A stretch of 64,000 bases of DNA from NCBI GenBank assembly GCA_918797485.1, contig CAKKNE010000001.1, forward strand, positions 5,766,001 to 5,830,000, written 5' to 3'. Below are positions 11,240 to 19,919 of the stretch, one piece after another. The notes beneath the pieces are model-generated. The model did not search any database and had not been told where the DNA came from. It was given only the letters and a program-made list of their open reading frames with translations. The position numbers and the translations under genes were made by a program. The number at the start of each line of letters is the position of its first letter. Position 1 is the stretch's first letter. This stretch comes from Pelagomonas calceolata. Its lineage: Eukaryota; Sar; Pelagophyceae; Pelagomonadales; Pelagomonadaceae.

Positions 11240-11776
11240 GGCTAAATTAGACGCCTCGCGCTGCGCGACCTGGTACTTGTCCTTGACGGCGAGCATGCGG
11301 ATGGCATCTTCCTCTTCTTGCGAGATGAAGGGTGAAGGAGGAGGTAAATTGGCCAGGGCCGCCGACGCGCGCTCGCAGGCCGCCTTGCGCTCTTCGTACA
11401 ACCCGACGAGCTGCTCGAAATCATATTTCTCCTCGGGCTGCAGCGCTTCCGTCGTCAATGAAGCTTTCAGCTTCGAGATCGCGTCGTCGTAATCCCTCGC
11501 TAACTGATCTAACGCTCGTACTTGTTTCCCGTCGTCCTCGACGGTCTTGCGGCACTGGCGCTTGCATCTCAATTTCAACTCGACGTCGGGCCCGCCCTCG
11601 TCGAGCATCTTCTTGCCCCGGTTCGCGGTGTCTATCCTTTCGTTCGCGACGCGCGCGGCCTCGCCCATGGCGTCCTGGACCTGTGCGTTTTTTTTTAATC
11701 GTAGGGTGAGGCGTTTCGTTGCGACGCGTGCGGCTGCTGCGGCGTCGCGCGCAGCGCTGTCCACCAATGATGTCAT
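11201..11776 (-). CDS. Small coiled-coil protein, unknown function
   Basis: 191 residues from the ATG at 11776 (MTSLVDSAARDAA). Almost entirely helical and charged, with a Cys pair in KLRCKRQCRK near residue 85 and a proline break (NLPPPSPFI) before the last helix. The same frame stays open upstream to 11995, but that part translates the spacer palindrome (11931-11953), so the inner start is preferred. Family not recognised. Confidence 0.55.
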   Translation of the reverse strand: MTSLVDSAARDAAAAARVATKRLTLRLKKNAQVQDAMGEAARVANERIDTANRGKKMLDEGGPDVELKLRCKRQCRKTVEDDGKQVRALDQLARDYDDAISKLKASLTTEALQPEEKYDFEQLVGLYEERKAACERASAALANLPPPSPFISQEEEDAIRMLAVKDKYQVAQREASNLAADASAAARAATS

Positions 11777-11930
11777 GCGGATTTGTCTGATAAAGGGGGA
11801 AAGGTTTGGCTGCCGACGCTGCAGCGTACGGTCTTGAAGAAATCCATGGCTGTGCTGTTGCTGCGTCTGCGTCGAGCGAAATGCAGCTCTATTGGCAGCC
11901 TGGGCTTTTTCCAAGCAGCTTGCTTGGCTT

Positions 11931-11953
11931 GCTAGTGTCTTACGGCCGCTAGC
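11931..11953. promoter_or_regulatory. Spacer palindrome, copy 3
   Basis: GCTAGTGTCTTACGG followed by CCGCTAGC. It lies between two divergent genes (starts at 11776 and 12301). Confidence 0.7.
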
Positions 11954-12300
11954 GCGCGTGAACACGCCGCCGACCCGTCGCCACGAATCGCACACCGCGT
12001 GCTCCCGGTGCCGACGACTAGCAACTTTTCATCTGCTTTTACCCGAGCGCTTTTCATGCAGCCCCCCACTGGCACTTTGGTAAAGGCCGTCTCTCTCGCG
12101 CAACCGCGACCTTCAGACGCCGCCGGAGGTTGGTCCACACGCGCCACATCACTCCCGCGAGAGGCCGTCGCCGCGCCCGCCGCCCTCCAGCCCAAAACCC
12201 CAGGCACAGAGGCAGCCCAAAGCAACCACACCCAAACGCCGCCGCCGCGCCACGTTTGGAAGGGCAGCCCCGCCGCATCCATCGAAACGACGCGCGGACC

Positions 12301-13652
12301 ATGCGACGAACAGTAGTAAGAAGGCCGTGGTGGCCGCTCCTGCCACTCCTCACACTAGCCGCCGAGGACCCGGCGCCGTCGAAGCTCTCGTTCTTCGGGA
12401 GCTCCAAAGAAGCGGAGCCGGCGGCACCGTCGAAACTGAGCTTCTTCGGCAGCGCCTCGGCCGGCGACGCGCGGCGGCAAGAGGACGGCCAGGACAGCAA
12501 GAGGGCAGCCGCGGCGGCGGCGGACGCGCCCAAGCGCCCCTTCTTCGGGAGCTCGTCGGCGAAGCAAGCTAGGGAACAAGAAGAGCCCGTTTTGAGTGAC
12601 TTGCAGCCGGAAGCCGAGCAAGAGGACGAAGAAGTGCCAAGTATTTTTGATAGCGTGAACCACCCGCCGCCGGGCTTTCATAGGGACCCCGCCGGCTCGA
12701 CGGTGGCGGCGGGCCACCACCACACCTGTGCGTTAAGGCAGTCCTCGGCACCATTTGGGGGAATTGCGCACTGCTGGGGCGAGGACACGATGGGCGCGGT
12801 CTCCAGAGTTCCTGTCGAGCTGACCTTCATCCAGTTGTCGTCCGGGCATTTCCACTCCTGCGGCATTACGTTGGATGAAAAACTAGTGTGTTGGGGCGGT
12901 CCCAATCCAAAGCGCTTCGAGCCGCCCGGGTTGTATCAACAAGTGTCGTGCGGCGCGGTCCATACGTGTGGGTTGAGGAAAGATGGGCAGGTCAAGTGCT
13001 GGTTTGTTGTGCGGCGTCCTTTTTTTTGCCTTCCTACGCTATCGCCGCGACTGCTCGACGGCGTACGCCGTCGACGCGTCTCACAATCACGCCGCGCAGG
13101 GGCGAGGACCACGACACGGGCTGCACGAAGCCGCCGGCCGGAAAATTCGTGCAGGTTCAGGCGGGCAACGCCTTCTCCTGCGGCCTGCGGCCGTCGGGGC
13201 TGGTCGAGTGCTGGGGCAACGATCGGAAGGGCCAGTCCACGCCGCCGGACGACGTCCAGTTCCTACAGATCGCGACGTCGAACGTCGTCGACCACGCGTG
13301 CGGGCTGACTCTCGGCGCCCGCGACCTGAAGTGCTGGGGCGACAACCGGAAAGGACAAAGCCCAGAACACGTCGACGGGCCCTGGGAGCAGGTGGCCTGC
13401 GGCTCGAAGGCGACGTGCGCCATCGCCGACGGCGGCAGCCACGCGGAGTGCTTCGGCGCGGCCGCGCACGTGTACGACACGCGCGAGAAGACCGCGTTTC
13501 GCGGGCGGACGCTCGAGCAGGTGTCCATGGGCCACGGCCACCTCTGCGTTTTGGACGTCGAAGGCGAAGTGGTGTGTCATGGGCACCCGGTCGGCGACCC
13601 CTTGAAGCGGACGCATGCGCGGCACGTGCCGGATGGGTTTATTGCGGCGTAA
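12301..13652 (+). CDS. Secreted RCC1/BLIP-II-type beta-propeller protein
   Basis: Two exons (12301-13001, 13100-13652), 417 residues. The start at 12301 gives a signal peptide (PWWPLLPLLTLAAE). Three copies of a short PSKLSFFGS/KRPFFGS motif follow, then a Glu-rich linker. From about residue 135 there are repeated blades with C(A/G)LR..G...CWG, the pattern of RCC1-like propellers in extracellular proteins. The splice TG|G rebuilds a conserved tryptophan (VKCWGED), which supports the intron. Probable role: an extracellular binding protein with disulfide-linked blades. Substrate unknown. Confidence 0.75.
13002..13099 (+). mobile_element. Introner-like intron
   Basis: 98-bp GT-AG intron with GCGGCGTCCTTTTTTTT near the donor, ATCGCCGCGAC, CGACGGCGTACGCCGTCGA (palindromic) and the acceptor CGCGCAG. 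Confidence 0.75.
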
Positions 13653-13681
13653 GGCTTGTTTTCTTAGCTACACTACCGAAA

Positions 13682-13942
13682 CTAGGAAGACGACGACTCC
13701 TCCCGGCCCGTCGCCACGACGCGGGACCCCGTCCCGGGGACGCTGTACTCGTACCATCCGAGGTGGGCCCAGAAGTCCACGATCTTCGGGATAACGTCCG
13801 CGGGAAGGCGAGTGCCGCGGCTAAAGATGGCCGCGAACATGGACCGGTGCGCGCGTGCGTAGGCAGGAAAACCAGGCCTTTCTTTTTTTGTCTCAGACTG
13901 GAGTTTTGTCTGGATCAAGCCCGGTCGATGGGCGGCGTGCAC
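13682..13942 (-). CDS. Short ORF, possible last exon of an F-box-like gene
   Basis: 86 codons, convergent with the RCC1-like gene (29 bp). Only the part from about MFAAIFSRGTRLPADVIPKI onward looks protein-like: LPADVIPKIVDFW recalls the start of an F-box. The N-terminal part looks like intron or UTR. The true 5' end is not visible. Confidence 0.3.
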   Translation of the reverse strand: MHAAHRPGLIQTKLQSETKKERPGFPAYARAHRSMFAAIFSRGTRLPADVIPKIVDFWAHLGWYEYSVPGTGSRVVATGREESSSS

Positions 13943-14161
13943 GCGTGTTTTATCGTCTGAGCGGTGCGCTCTCGATAGAAATCGAGCGTAACCTCAAGCG
14001 CGGACGTCGAGCAGTCGTCCAGGAATTAGTGCTCACTAACTCTAGATTAGAGTCACTAGCCAGTATCCCCGCGACGTAACTAGAGTAAGTGAGTATTAAC
14101 TAGCCTGGCCTGAGCCTGTACTGGCCACCGTACGCCATCGACGCGCGCACAACGATGCTAC
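13943..14161. other. Spacer
   Basis: No gene supported. It contains several short CTAG-rich inverted words near 14026-14105 and a lone introner motif TACGCCATCGACGCG near 14131. Confidence 0.5.
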
Positions 14162-15228
14162 TTACTCGGGCGGCCCGAACACGATCGGCGGCAGGCCCCG
14201 CGCCGACCGGTACAGCCGGATCACCGACCCGACCGCCGCCGTCGGGAGCAGGACGGCCGCCGTCAGCGCCTCCGAGAGCGCGCGGAGCCAGGGCCGCCGG
14301 CCGCCGTAGGTCAGCACGAAACACGCGCTCCGCAGCGGCGCGAGCAGGTGGCTCAGGTTGCGCCGATAGAGCGTGAGCGACACGACGCCGTGCGCGCCGG
14401 CGACGGCGCGGAGGAATCGCGACGGATTCGCGCGCGGCCGCTTTGATAAAGCTTCGGCGTACTCGACTAATCCGAGCTCGCGCGCGCCCTCCTCGATGAT
14501 GCCGAGGTACCTCGCGGACGGGACGCCGTCGCGTCTGAGGGCGGCCCAGGCCGAGACCTGTGTTGTTGTTTGTCTACGTCTATCCCACCCATACGCCATC
14601 GCCGCGACGTCTCCCCAACCAGCGCGCCACCGCCACGACTCGTCGAAGGCACCTTCTTCCACGCTGCGCGCAGACCTGGCACGTGATCGCGTCGACGTCG
14701 CGTCCACTCGCGTCGCGGACGGAGACCACGACCTCTTGGTAGGGCGTCTTTTTCATGGCGCCGCCTTCGCTCCGCCACAGCGCCTCGTACGCGTCGCGGC
14801 TCATCTCGTAGACGCAGCCCTGCACGGAACGAGTCTCATGAGAACGCCATCGACGCGACCACGTCAAATTGAAGCTAATTCCCACGCCGCGCCGGCACCG
14901 GACACTCCTGGCCGGGGCTCGGCTCGATGCCGGCCATCGCCGGCTCGAGAGGGGGGAACCCGCGCATGTTGAACGCTAATCGCTGGTCGTGGGCGACGGC
15001 CGGCCAGCGCCGCTCGTAGGCCAGCGCCGACGAGTTCTTGCCGCGCGAGCCCATCTTCGACTTCGCGAGGTTGGACCCGAACGCGAAGTAGCGGACGAGG
15101 CCGTTCGCGTCGACGACGCTCGCTGGCAGCGGGCGCAGGGTCGTTGTGGTGGTTGTTGTGGTTTGTGTGGTGATCGCGGCGGCGGCGTGGAGGAGTAACG
15201 CTGCGGCGCGCGTCGTCCGCATTGTCAT
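14162..15228 (-). CDS. Gamma-glutamylcyclotransferase-like protein
   Basis: Three exons on the minus strand (15228-14899, 14819-14676, 14557-14162; edges plus or minus 1). Exon 1 has a signal-like leader, a Thr run and then VRYFAFGSNLAKSKM, the nucleotide/substrate loop of the GGCT fold. Exon 2 (GCVYEMSRDAYEALW) and exon 3 (PSARYLGIIEEGARELGL) match the rest of the fold. These enzymes release 5-oxoproline from gamma-glutamyl compounds in glutathione turnover. The C-terminal 90 residues are extra, with hydrophobic stretches. The leader suggests an organelle or secretory location. Confidence 0.72.
14558..14675 (-). mobile_element. Introner-like intron (GGCT intron 2)
   Basis: About 118 bp, GTCTGC...AACACAG, with GTCGCGGCGATGGCGTATGG inside. 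The downstream exon begins GTCT, the same four bases as the donor. Confidence 0.7.
14820..14898 (-). mobile_element. Introner-like intron (GGCT intron 1)
   Basis: About 79 bp, GTGCCG...CGTGCAG, with GTCGCGTCGATGGCGTTC inside. Confidence 0.62.
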
Positions 15229-15559
15229 GAAAATTCGTCCTCTGTTCGTGATATTTTGTACAGAGCTTCCGGAGGATTTACTCGTTCAGTTGCGCTGCAG
15301 AAATTTGATCTGTCGCGGTCTGCGGCGGCTGCTCCAGCGATCGCAAAGGGCTTGTTTTGCGATTGAGTGCGTTGGTGGCTCCGCGTGCGGATTTTTCGAG
15401 CTCTGTCTGCTCGCTGAGGTTCAGGGAGCTCGCAAAGGCTGCGCGATGCAGCTGGCTAATAGGCACGGCCGGCCTACGGGCGACGCATAAAACCCGCACC
15501 AAGTCGGTTTTATATAGCCAATTAAATCAAGACTCCAGTTGTCCTTTCACTTCGGAGCT
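15229..15559. other. Spacer upstream of the GGCT-like gene
   Basis: Mixed-composition DNA, lower in GC than coding regions. No gene or known repeat is supported. Confidence 0.5.
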
Positions 15560-15973
15560 ATGCACCTGCGGAACGGCGTGTGTGCATGCGAGCCCCTGGA
15601 TTCAAGTGCTACATATTTTGCGGTATCGATGACTGAGGAACTTAGCGTGACATTCTGTCAACTAAATGTCTGCCGAGTTTTGAACACCGGAGGACCGGAT
15701 CAGGATGGCCACATAACAATCCACTCCGACCTTAGAATTGCGCATACCATCACGAAATTTGGCGCTCCATTGTGCGAACTTGTTACTACGAACGAACCTC
15801 AGGTGGGCTGGGACACCCCCTCTTTTTTACTTCCTCAACCCCCAACACGCGCGCGCGACCCAAAAACACGATCGCACGCAAAATGGCTGCCCGCGGGCCA
15901 ACCCGCGCTGTTTCAACCACATACACCTAGGAAAGGGTTCTGGCGGCATCCTGATGAGTTTCCGGACATATAA
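15560..15973 (+). CDS. Unrecognised ORF in an AT-richer island
   Basis: 137 codons (MHLRNGVCACEPLD...). Base composition and codon use differ from neighbouring genes. A GT at about 15803 and an acceptor at about 15931 (CACCTAG) could define an intron leading to GILMSFRTYNPD in another frame. This is not demonstrated, and no family is recognised. It could be non-coding. Confidence 0.22.
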   Translation: MHLRNGVCACEPLDSSATYFAVSMTEELSVTFCQLNVCRVLNTGGPDQDGHITIHSDLRIAHTITKFGAPLCELVTTNEPQVGWDTPSFLLPQPPTRARDPKTRSHAKWLPAGQPALFQPHTPRKGFWRHPDEFPDI

Positions 15974-16056
15974 CCCCGACTGCGTCGTACGTCGTCGCCG
16001 CGAGCGAGACGCGAAGTATTTTTATATAGAAGCAAAGGCCAGCACACACAGTCTCA

Positions 16057-16829
16057 TCAAGCACAAGCCACCACCGCCCGAAACAGCATGTACCAGATCA
16101 GATTGTAGCACGGCACCGTCGACAGCAATAACCACGGCATGCCCTTCCGGAATACAATCGGATACAAACACCGAAAGAAGATGTAGCCCTTCCCGCAAAA
16201 AGCGGCCAATTCAACGTCCGCTAGCAATCCACACGCCCAGAGCGACACCAAGAAAGGCGGCGCCTGCTCCAATGTATTCAAAAACGTCCGATCGCCCAAC
16301 AACCGCAGCGTCCGCGTCCTGGGCGAACCATTATTCTTGGACCCATAGGCGCCGTACTTCAGCTGCACGAGCGTCGGCTTCTTGCCGTCGGCGTTCGGGG
16401 GCAGCGTCCGCCGCCTGCGTTGTGTCGACGGCGTGAGTCGCGTCGATGGCGTATGGGGTGGCGTAGCAGTCCCGATCTCGCGATGCCGAACTCGGCACGC
16501 CATCGCCGCGACGCTCGCCAAAGGGAGGAGCCTCATCAAAGAGCCCCGCCAAGGACGAGGCGCAGGAGCACGAGTCGACGGACAAGAAAAAGGCTAGGAC
16601 GCCGAGATGCGGACAAATACAACTTCGACCACGACTGGAAGAAGCAAAAGGAGTAGTACATCACGATATAAGCAGCAGTCACGCGCACGAGCGGCGCGAC
16701 GGCGGCGACCTGCGCCGGCGTGAGCACCGCCGCCGAGGCGGTTCCGGCGCCGAACCAGGTCGAGGTATTGATGGTGGGCACGCCCATGATGCGCGCCTCC
16801 TCGAGCGCTGCCCGGGCCCGATTCCACAT
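16057..16829 (-). CDS. MAPEG-family membrane protein
   Basis: Two exons (16829-16621, 16414-16057), about 188 residues. Exon 1 has a helix (VRVTAAYIVMYYSFCFF). Exon 2 has RTFLNTLEQAPPFLVSLWAC, the N..E..P conserved segment of MAPEG proteins (microsomal glutathione transferase/FLAP-like), and two further hydrophobic helices. MAPEG proteins act in the ER or plastid membrane on eicosanoid-like lipids or glutathione conjugates; the substrate here is unknown. The start MWNRARAAL is the first ATG in frame; longer readings begin with GTG. The upstream region has introner-like motifs, perhaps a 5'-UTR intron. Confidence 0.68.
16415..16620 (-). mobile_element. Introner-like intron in the MAPEG gene
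   Basis: 206-bp GT-AG intron (GTATTTG...CAACGCAG) with CTCGGCGTCCTAGCCTTTTT, GTCGCGGCGATGGCGTGCC and TACGCCATCGACGCGAC. TT|G rebuilds a Leu codon. Confidence 0.75.
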
Positions 16830-16877
16830 GATTGCTTTGCTTTGCTTAGAGCTAGGCTGCCCAGCCACCCGGCCGCT

Positions 16878-16950
16878 TTACGTCGATGGCGTGCTGCGTG
16901 TGTGGAGTGCGCGTCGATGGCGTCGCCGCGCAGCGTAGCGATGCCGCACG
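16878..16950 (-). mobile_element. Introner-like sequence upstream of the MAPEG start
   Basis: Two CGTCGATGGCGT motifs and, on the minus strand, a CACACGCAG acceptor-like end. This could be a 5'-UTR introner or a fragment. No reading frame is available to place its borders. Confidence 0.4.
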
Positions 16951-17138
16951 TGCGTGCCGAACGAATGCTTTTGCGCTGTTCGGGCAGCCTCGTGATTGGG
17001 CCGCCTCCCGTGATACGATGAGCTGTCTGCCGAGAAGAGCGGATTGGGCTGTGGCTTTCGAGTGCCTTTTGCCACCGGTCCGATTGCTCAGGTACCCATG
17101 CGGAAGTAGCCGGAGGAGTGGAAGGAGTAGCCTTGCTT

Positions 17139-17162
17139 GCTAGTGCCTTACAGGCCGCTAGC
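17139..17162. promoter_or_regulatory. Spacer palindrome, copy 4
   Basis: GCTAGTGCCTTACAGG followed by CCGCTAGC, between divergent MAPEG (16829) and Pin1-type (17412) genes. Confidence 0.7.
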
Positions 17163-17411
17163 ACTCAGTGTTTAAAAACTCGGCCAGCCAGCGTTTTTTG
17201 GCCACTACGGTGTTGTGCTGAGCCAGCTCGCTCGCATTTGTCATTTCGTGCAGCGCTGCATCGCTGCAAGCAAGCGCGAGCGCGGTACAAGCTCGTACAC
17301 AGCCTGCCCACTCATTCATCGATACACGAGCACGAAAACTGTGGTGTATTGCCGTCGCGCAGCCAGTTCGAAGCGCTGCAGCACTGATAAAACCGCCGGG
17401 AGCGCTAAACC

Positions 17412-18393
17412 ATGGCACAACAAGAACCGCAACCAAAAAAAGTGAAGCTCGTCGACTTCTCCGCCGCGAGCGCTTTTTATGGAAGCCGAAAGGGCTACGT
17501 CTTCAAGACGGGCGACCAAGGTTTGGGCTATTACCTCGATAATGTGGATAAGGCGAAGGAGCGCGTGCTAGAAGGCCTCGAGGGCCCCGGGCTCTTCGCG
17601 CGGGCGCCATGTGTCGACGTCGAGGCGCCCGAGACCGTCAAAGCACCGGTACCAGCGCCGGCTGAAGAACCGCCGAAAAAGAAAAAACGCTTCGACCCCT
17701 TCGCGGATTTGCCGCCTCCCAAAAAGAAGGCCGCGCCCGCACCCAAACAACCAACCCCAGAACCGGAGGAAAAGGCCCCGGTCAAGGTGTTTACTTCCGG
17801 TTTATTCAAGCTCGAGCAGGTCCACTGCTTGCACATCGTGCGCAAGCACAAGGACGCGCGGAACCCGACGTCCTGGCGCCACCCGGGCCGGCGCATCGAC
17901 CGGACGCGCCAGGACGCGACTGATGAATTGGAGAAGATGCGGACGAAGCTTCTCGCCGGTTTGTGTTCTGTGTCCTTTGGTCTTCGAGCGTCGCGGCGAT
18001 GGCGTATCGCGTCGATGGCGTCGCGTCGATGGCGTATACGTGGGCTCGGCCGTAAGCTCGGACGCCCCGACGTGGGCTTGGACGCCATCTGCGAGAGACA
18101 CCACACGCCATCGCCGCGAGAGGCCCCATACGCCATCGCCGCGAGAGGAGTCACATAACGCCACCGCCGCGACGCACGCAGCGCCGACGCACCGGCGCCG
18201 CTCGCTCTTCCAGGAGCTCGCCAAGAAGTTCTCGGAGTGCGGCTCGGCGAAGAAGGGCGGCGACCTCGGCATGTTCCGGCGGGGCAAGATGAGCGCCGCC
18301 TTCGAGCTCGCGGCGTTCAACCTCGACGTGCACGAGCTGTCGAAGACCGTCGCGTCGTCGTCGGGCGTGCACCTGATCTACAGGGTAGCATAA
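17412..18393 (+). CDS. Parvulin (Pin1-type) peptidyl-prolyl isomerase
   Basis: Two exons (17412-17958, 18182-18393). The C-terminal domain starts VHCLHIVRKHKDARNPTSW and continues in exon 2 as ELAKKFSECGSAKKGGDLGMF and SGVHLIYRV, the parvulin fold with its catalytic Cys and His. K/R residues near the active site (RKHK) suggest preference for phospho-Ser/Thr-Pro. No WW domain is seen. Instead the N-terminus has YGSRKGYVFKTGDQGLGYY, then a Lys/Pro-rich linker with KKKKRFDPF, a possible nuclear signal. The short intron-split domain has normal length. Isomerises proline bonds in phosphoproteins, probably in the nucleus. Confidence 0.82.
17959..18181 (+). mobile_element. Introner-like intron, longest in the window
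   Basis: 223 bp, GTTTGTG...CACGCAG. It has three GTCGATGGCGT-type motifs at the left (near 17992-18035) and three inverted ACGCCATCGCCGCGA-type motifs at the right (18110-18170), perhaps nested or internally duplicated elements. Confidence 0.75.
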
Positions 18394-18536
18394 GTCACAT
18401 TGTTAGTCTACGATACGTCGCACACGCCGGCGGTCGCGGCCGGCTCCGCGGTCGCGGGCGTAGGCTTCGGCGTCTCCCCGATCGCGGGCGGCGGCGTCTG
18501 GCGCGGCGGCGGGTTCTTCGCGTAGAGCGGCTCAAA

Positions 18537-19424
18537 TTAGTCACGATACGTCGCCCCGCCGCCCTCCTTCTGCGGTGATAAATCGGGCATCTTCGACTTG
18601 TACGTCCGGTAGTCGGACGCCTCGTCCTTCTTCAGGTTCGTCTTGGACGAAGACACGCGCAGCGAGTCGACGACGGCCCGCGAGGTTTTCTCGCCGTTTT
18701 CTTTTTTCCATCGGCTGGCCTGTGGGTGGAACACGTCGCGTCGATGGCGTGGAGGTGGCGTCTTTCCCCACCAGCACGCCATCGCCGCGACCGTGCGAGT
18801 CGAAGGGAAGGACGCCGGGGCGCGGGCCGTCGTGCCGGCGACGAGGATGACGACGTCCTTCGAACCCGGCGGAGACACGGCTTTCACGAAGGCGCGGCGC
18901 TGGACCTCCGCGTTCCCCTTCAGCGCCGTGAACGAGTACTCCAATAAACGCCCACCATCAACGGAGCGGTCGCGCTCGTCCCGCAAGACGCGGACGTCCT
19001 GCGGCGCGCCGTACGCGCCGTAGCGTCCGCTGATGCCAAATATATTATCAGAGAACCATGAGGCTGAAGAACTCGTCCCCTGCGGCGGCGTCTTCGACAC
19101 GAGGAACGCGCCGTCGCCGCCCTCCTTACTTCTAACTTCCACATCATAATAGTTGCCCAGTTGCAGGAACCAGGGCGTTTCGAACGACGCCGTCGCGACG
19201 TAGCCGTCCGACGTCACGAGCTCAGCATTCAATACCTGCGCTTTGCCGACCCTGTCGACCCGCGGCTCGCTCACCAACACGCAGCCCGTGTCGGGCCGCG
19301 TCTTGCCGCTCATCGTCGTCGCCGATATCGCGAGCGCGGGTTGCTGCCGCAGCTCCGGGATGAATGGAGTGAGCAACGCGGCCGCGAGGCGCGCGGCAGC
19401 GCGACGCTGGAGGATTGGTCGCAT
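18537..19424 (-). CDS. PsbP-domain protein, probably plastid lumen
   Basis: Two exons (19424-18828, 18719-18537). The leader is Arg/Ala-rich with a hydrophobic core and PALAIS near residue 33, as in plastid lumen targeting. The body has TPWFLQLGNYYDVEVRS, then FTALKGNAEVQRRAFVKAV, KDVVILVAGTT and SRWKK, the order seen in PsbP-like proteins that support photosystem II or other thylakoid complexes. Joining at TT|ASRW restores the conserved end only if a GC donor is used. The start at 19424 is preferred to an upstream in-frame one within repetitive UTR. Confidence 0.72.
   Translation of the reverse strand: MRPILQRRAAARLAAALLTPFIPELRQQPALAISATTMSGKTRPDTGCVLVSEPRVDRVGKAQVLNAELVTSDGYVATASFETPWFLQLGNYYDVEVRSKEGGDGAFLVSKTPPQGTSSSASWFSDNIFGISGRYGAYGAPQDVRVLRDERDRSVDGGRLLEYSFTALKGNAEVQRRAFVKAVSPPGSKDVVILVAGTTARAPASFPSTRTVAAMACWWGKTPPPRHRRDVFHPQASRWKKENGEKTSRAVVDSLRVSSSKTNLKKDEASDYRTYKSKMPDLSPQKEGGGATYRD
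18720..18827 (-). mobile_element. Introner-like intron, apparent GC-AG and in frame
   Basis: 108 bp (a multiple of three, no stop in frame). The donor GCCCGC and downstream exon GCCAGC share GCC. It contains GCGTCCTTCCC, GTCGCGGCGATGGCGTGC and CACGCCATCGACGCGACG. Splicing is inferred from PsbP domain continuity. Confidence 0.62.
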
Positions 19425-19919
19425 GGCTGCAAAAACGATCGCTTGCAGTGTTTGCTTGCAAAATATGATAGCCTGCAGCTGCAGGCTTTGCGAAAACTGA
19501 TCGCTTTTGCAAGTGCTGGGCTGCTGCTGCAGCACGTGAGGCTTGGTTAGTGAGCTTCGCGGTCCGCGACTGCGCTGCTGCTAGAAGTTAAAAGCTTGGA
19601 GAGAATCGATGCCCGAGCCGCCAAAAGTATGCTTTGATGCAAGCACGGGCTTTTAAAAAAGGACCAAAAGCAAATCACGAGCTAGCGGCATGTAACACAC
19701 TAGCAAGCAAATCGCATCGAACATCTCCAGGACTCTACGCTGCCTACGAGGAGCCAGGGTTAGTCCAGCGCCTCAGGGCGACACCACACATCCGTCCTTC
19801 ACTGCTACGCCAGCCGCTGCAGCGCCGCGGTACGCCTAGCTCGCCATATTACAAAAGGCACAAGCCACCCGCCAAGACGCCCACGAACGCCAGACGCCGC
19901 GACACAAAAACAAGCAAAG
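19425..19919. other. Divergent promoter region, PsbP-like / CDC37
   Basis: 495 bp without a supported gene. It has short direct words (AACGATCGCTTGCAG, AAACTGATCGCTTTTGCAAG) near 19433-19515 and palindrome copy 5 at 19681-19704. Confidence 0.55.
19681..19704. promoter_or_regulatory. Spacer palindrome, copy 5
   Basis: GCTAGCGGCATGTAAC followed by ACACTAGC, 216 bp before the CDC37 ATG and 257 bp from the PsbP-like ATG. Confidence 0.7.

Noticed and set aside
11777-11995. N-terminal extension of the coiled-coil protein
   Set aside because: It translates the spacer palindrome and UTR-like sequence; the inner ATG is better. The same reasoning was applied at 1144-1305 and 31645-31719.
15738-16436. 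232-codon plus-strand ORF
   Set aside because: Its second half is antisense to the MAPEG gene and the rest has no support beyond a possible exon noted at low confidence.
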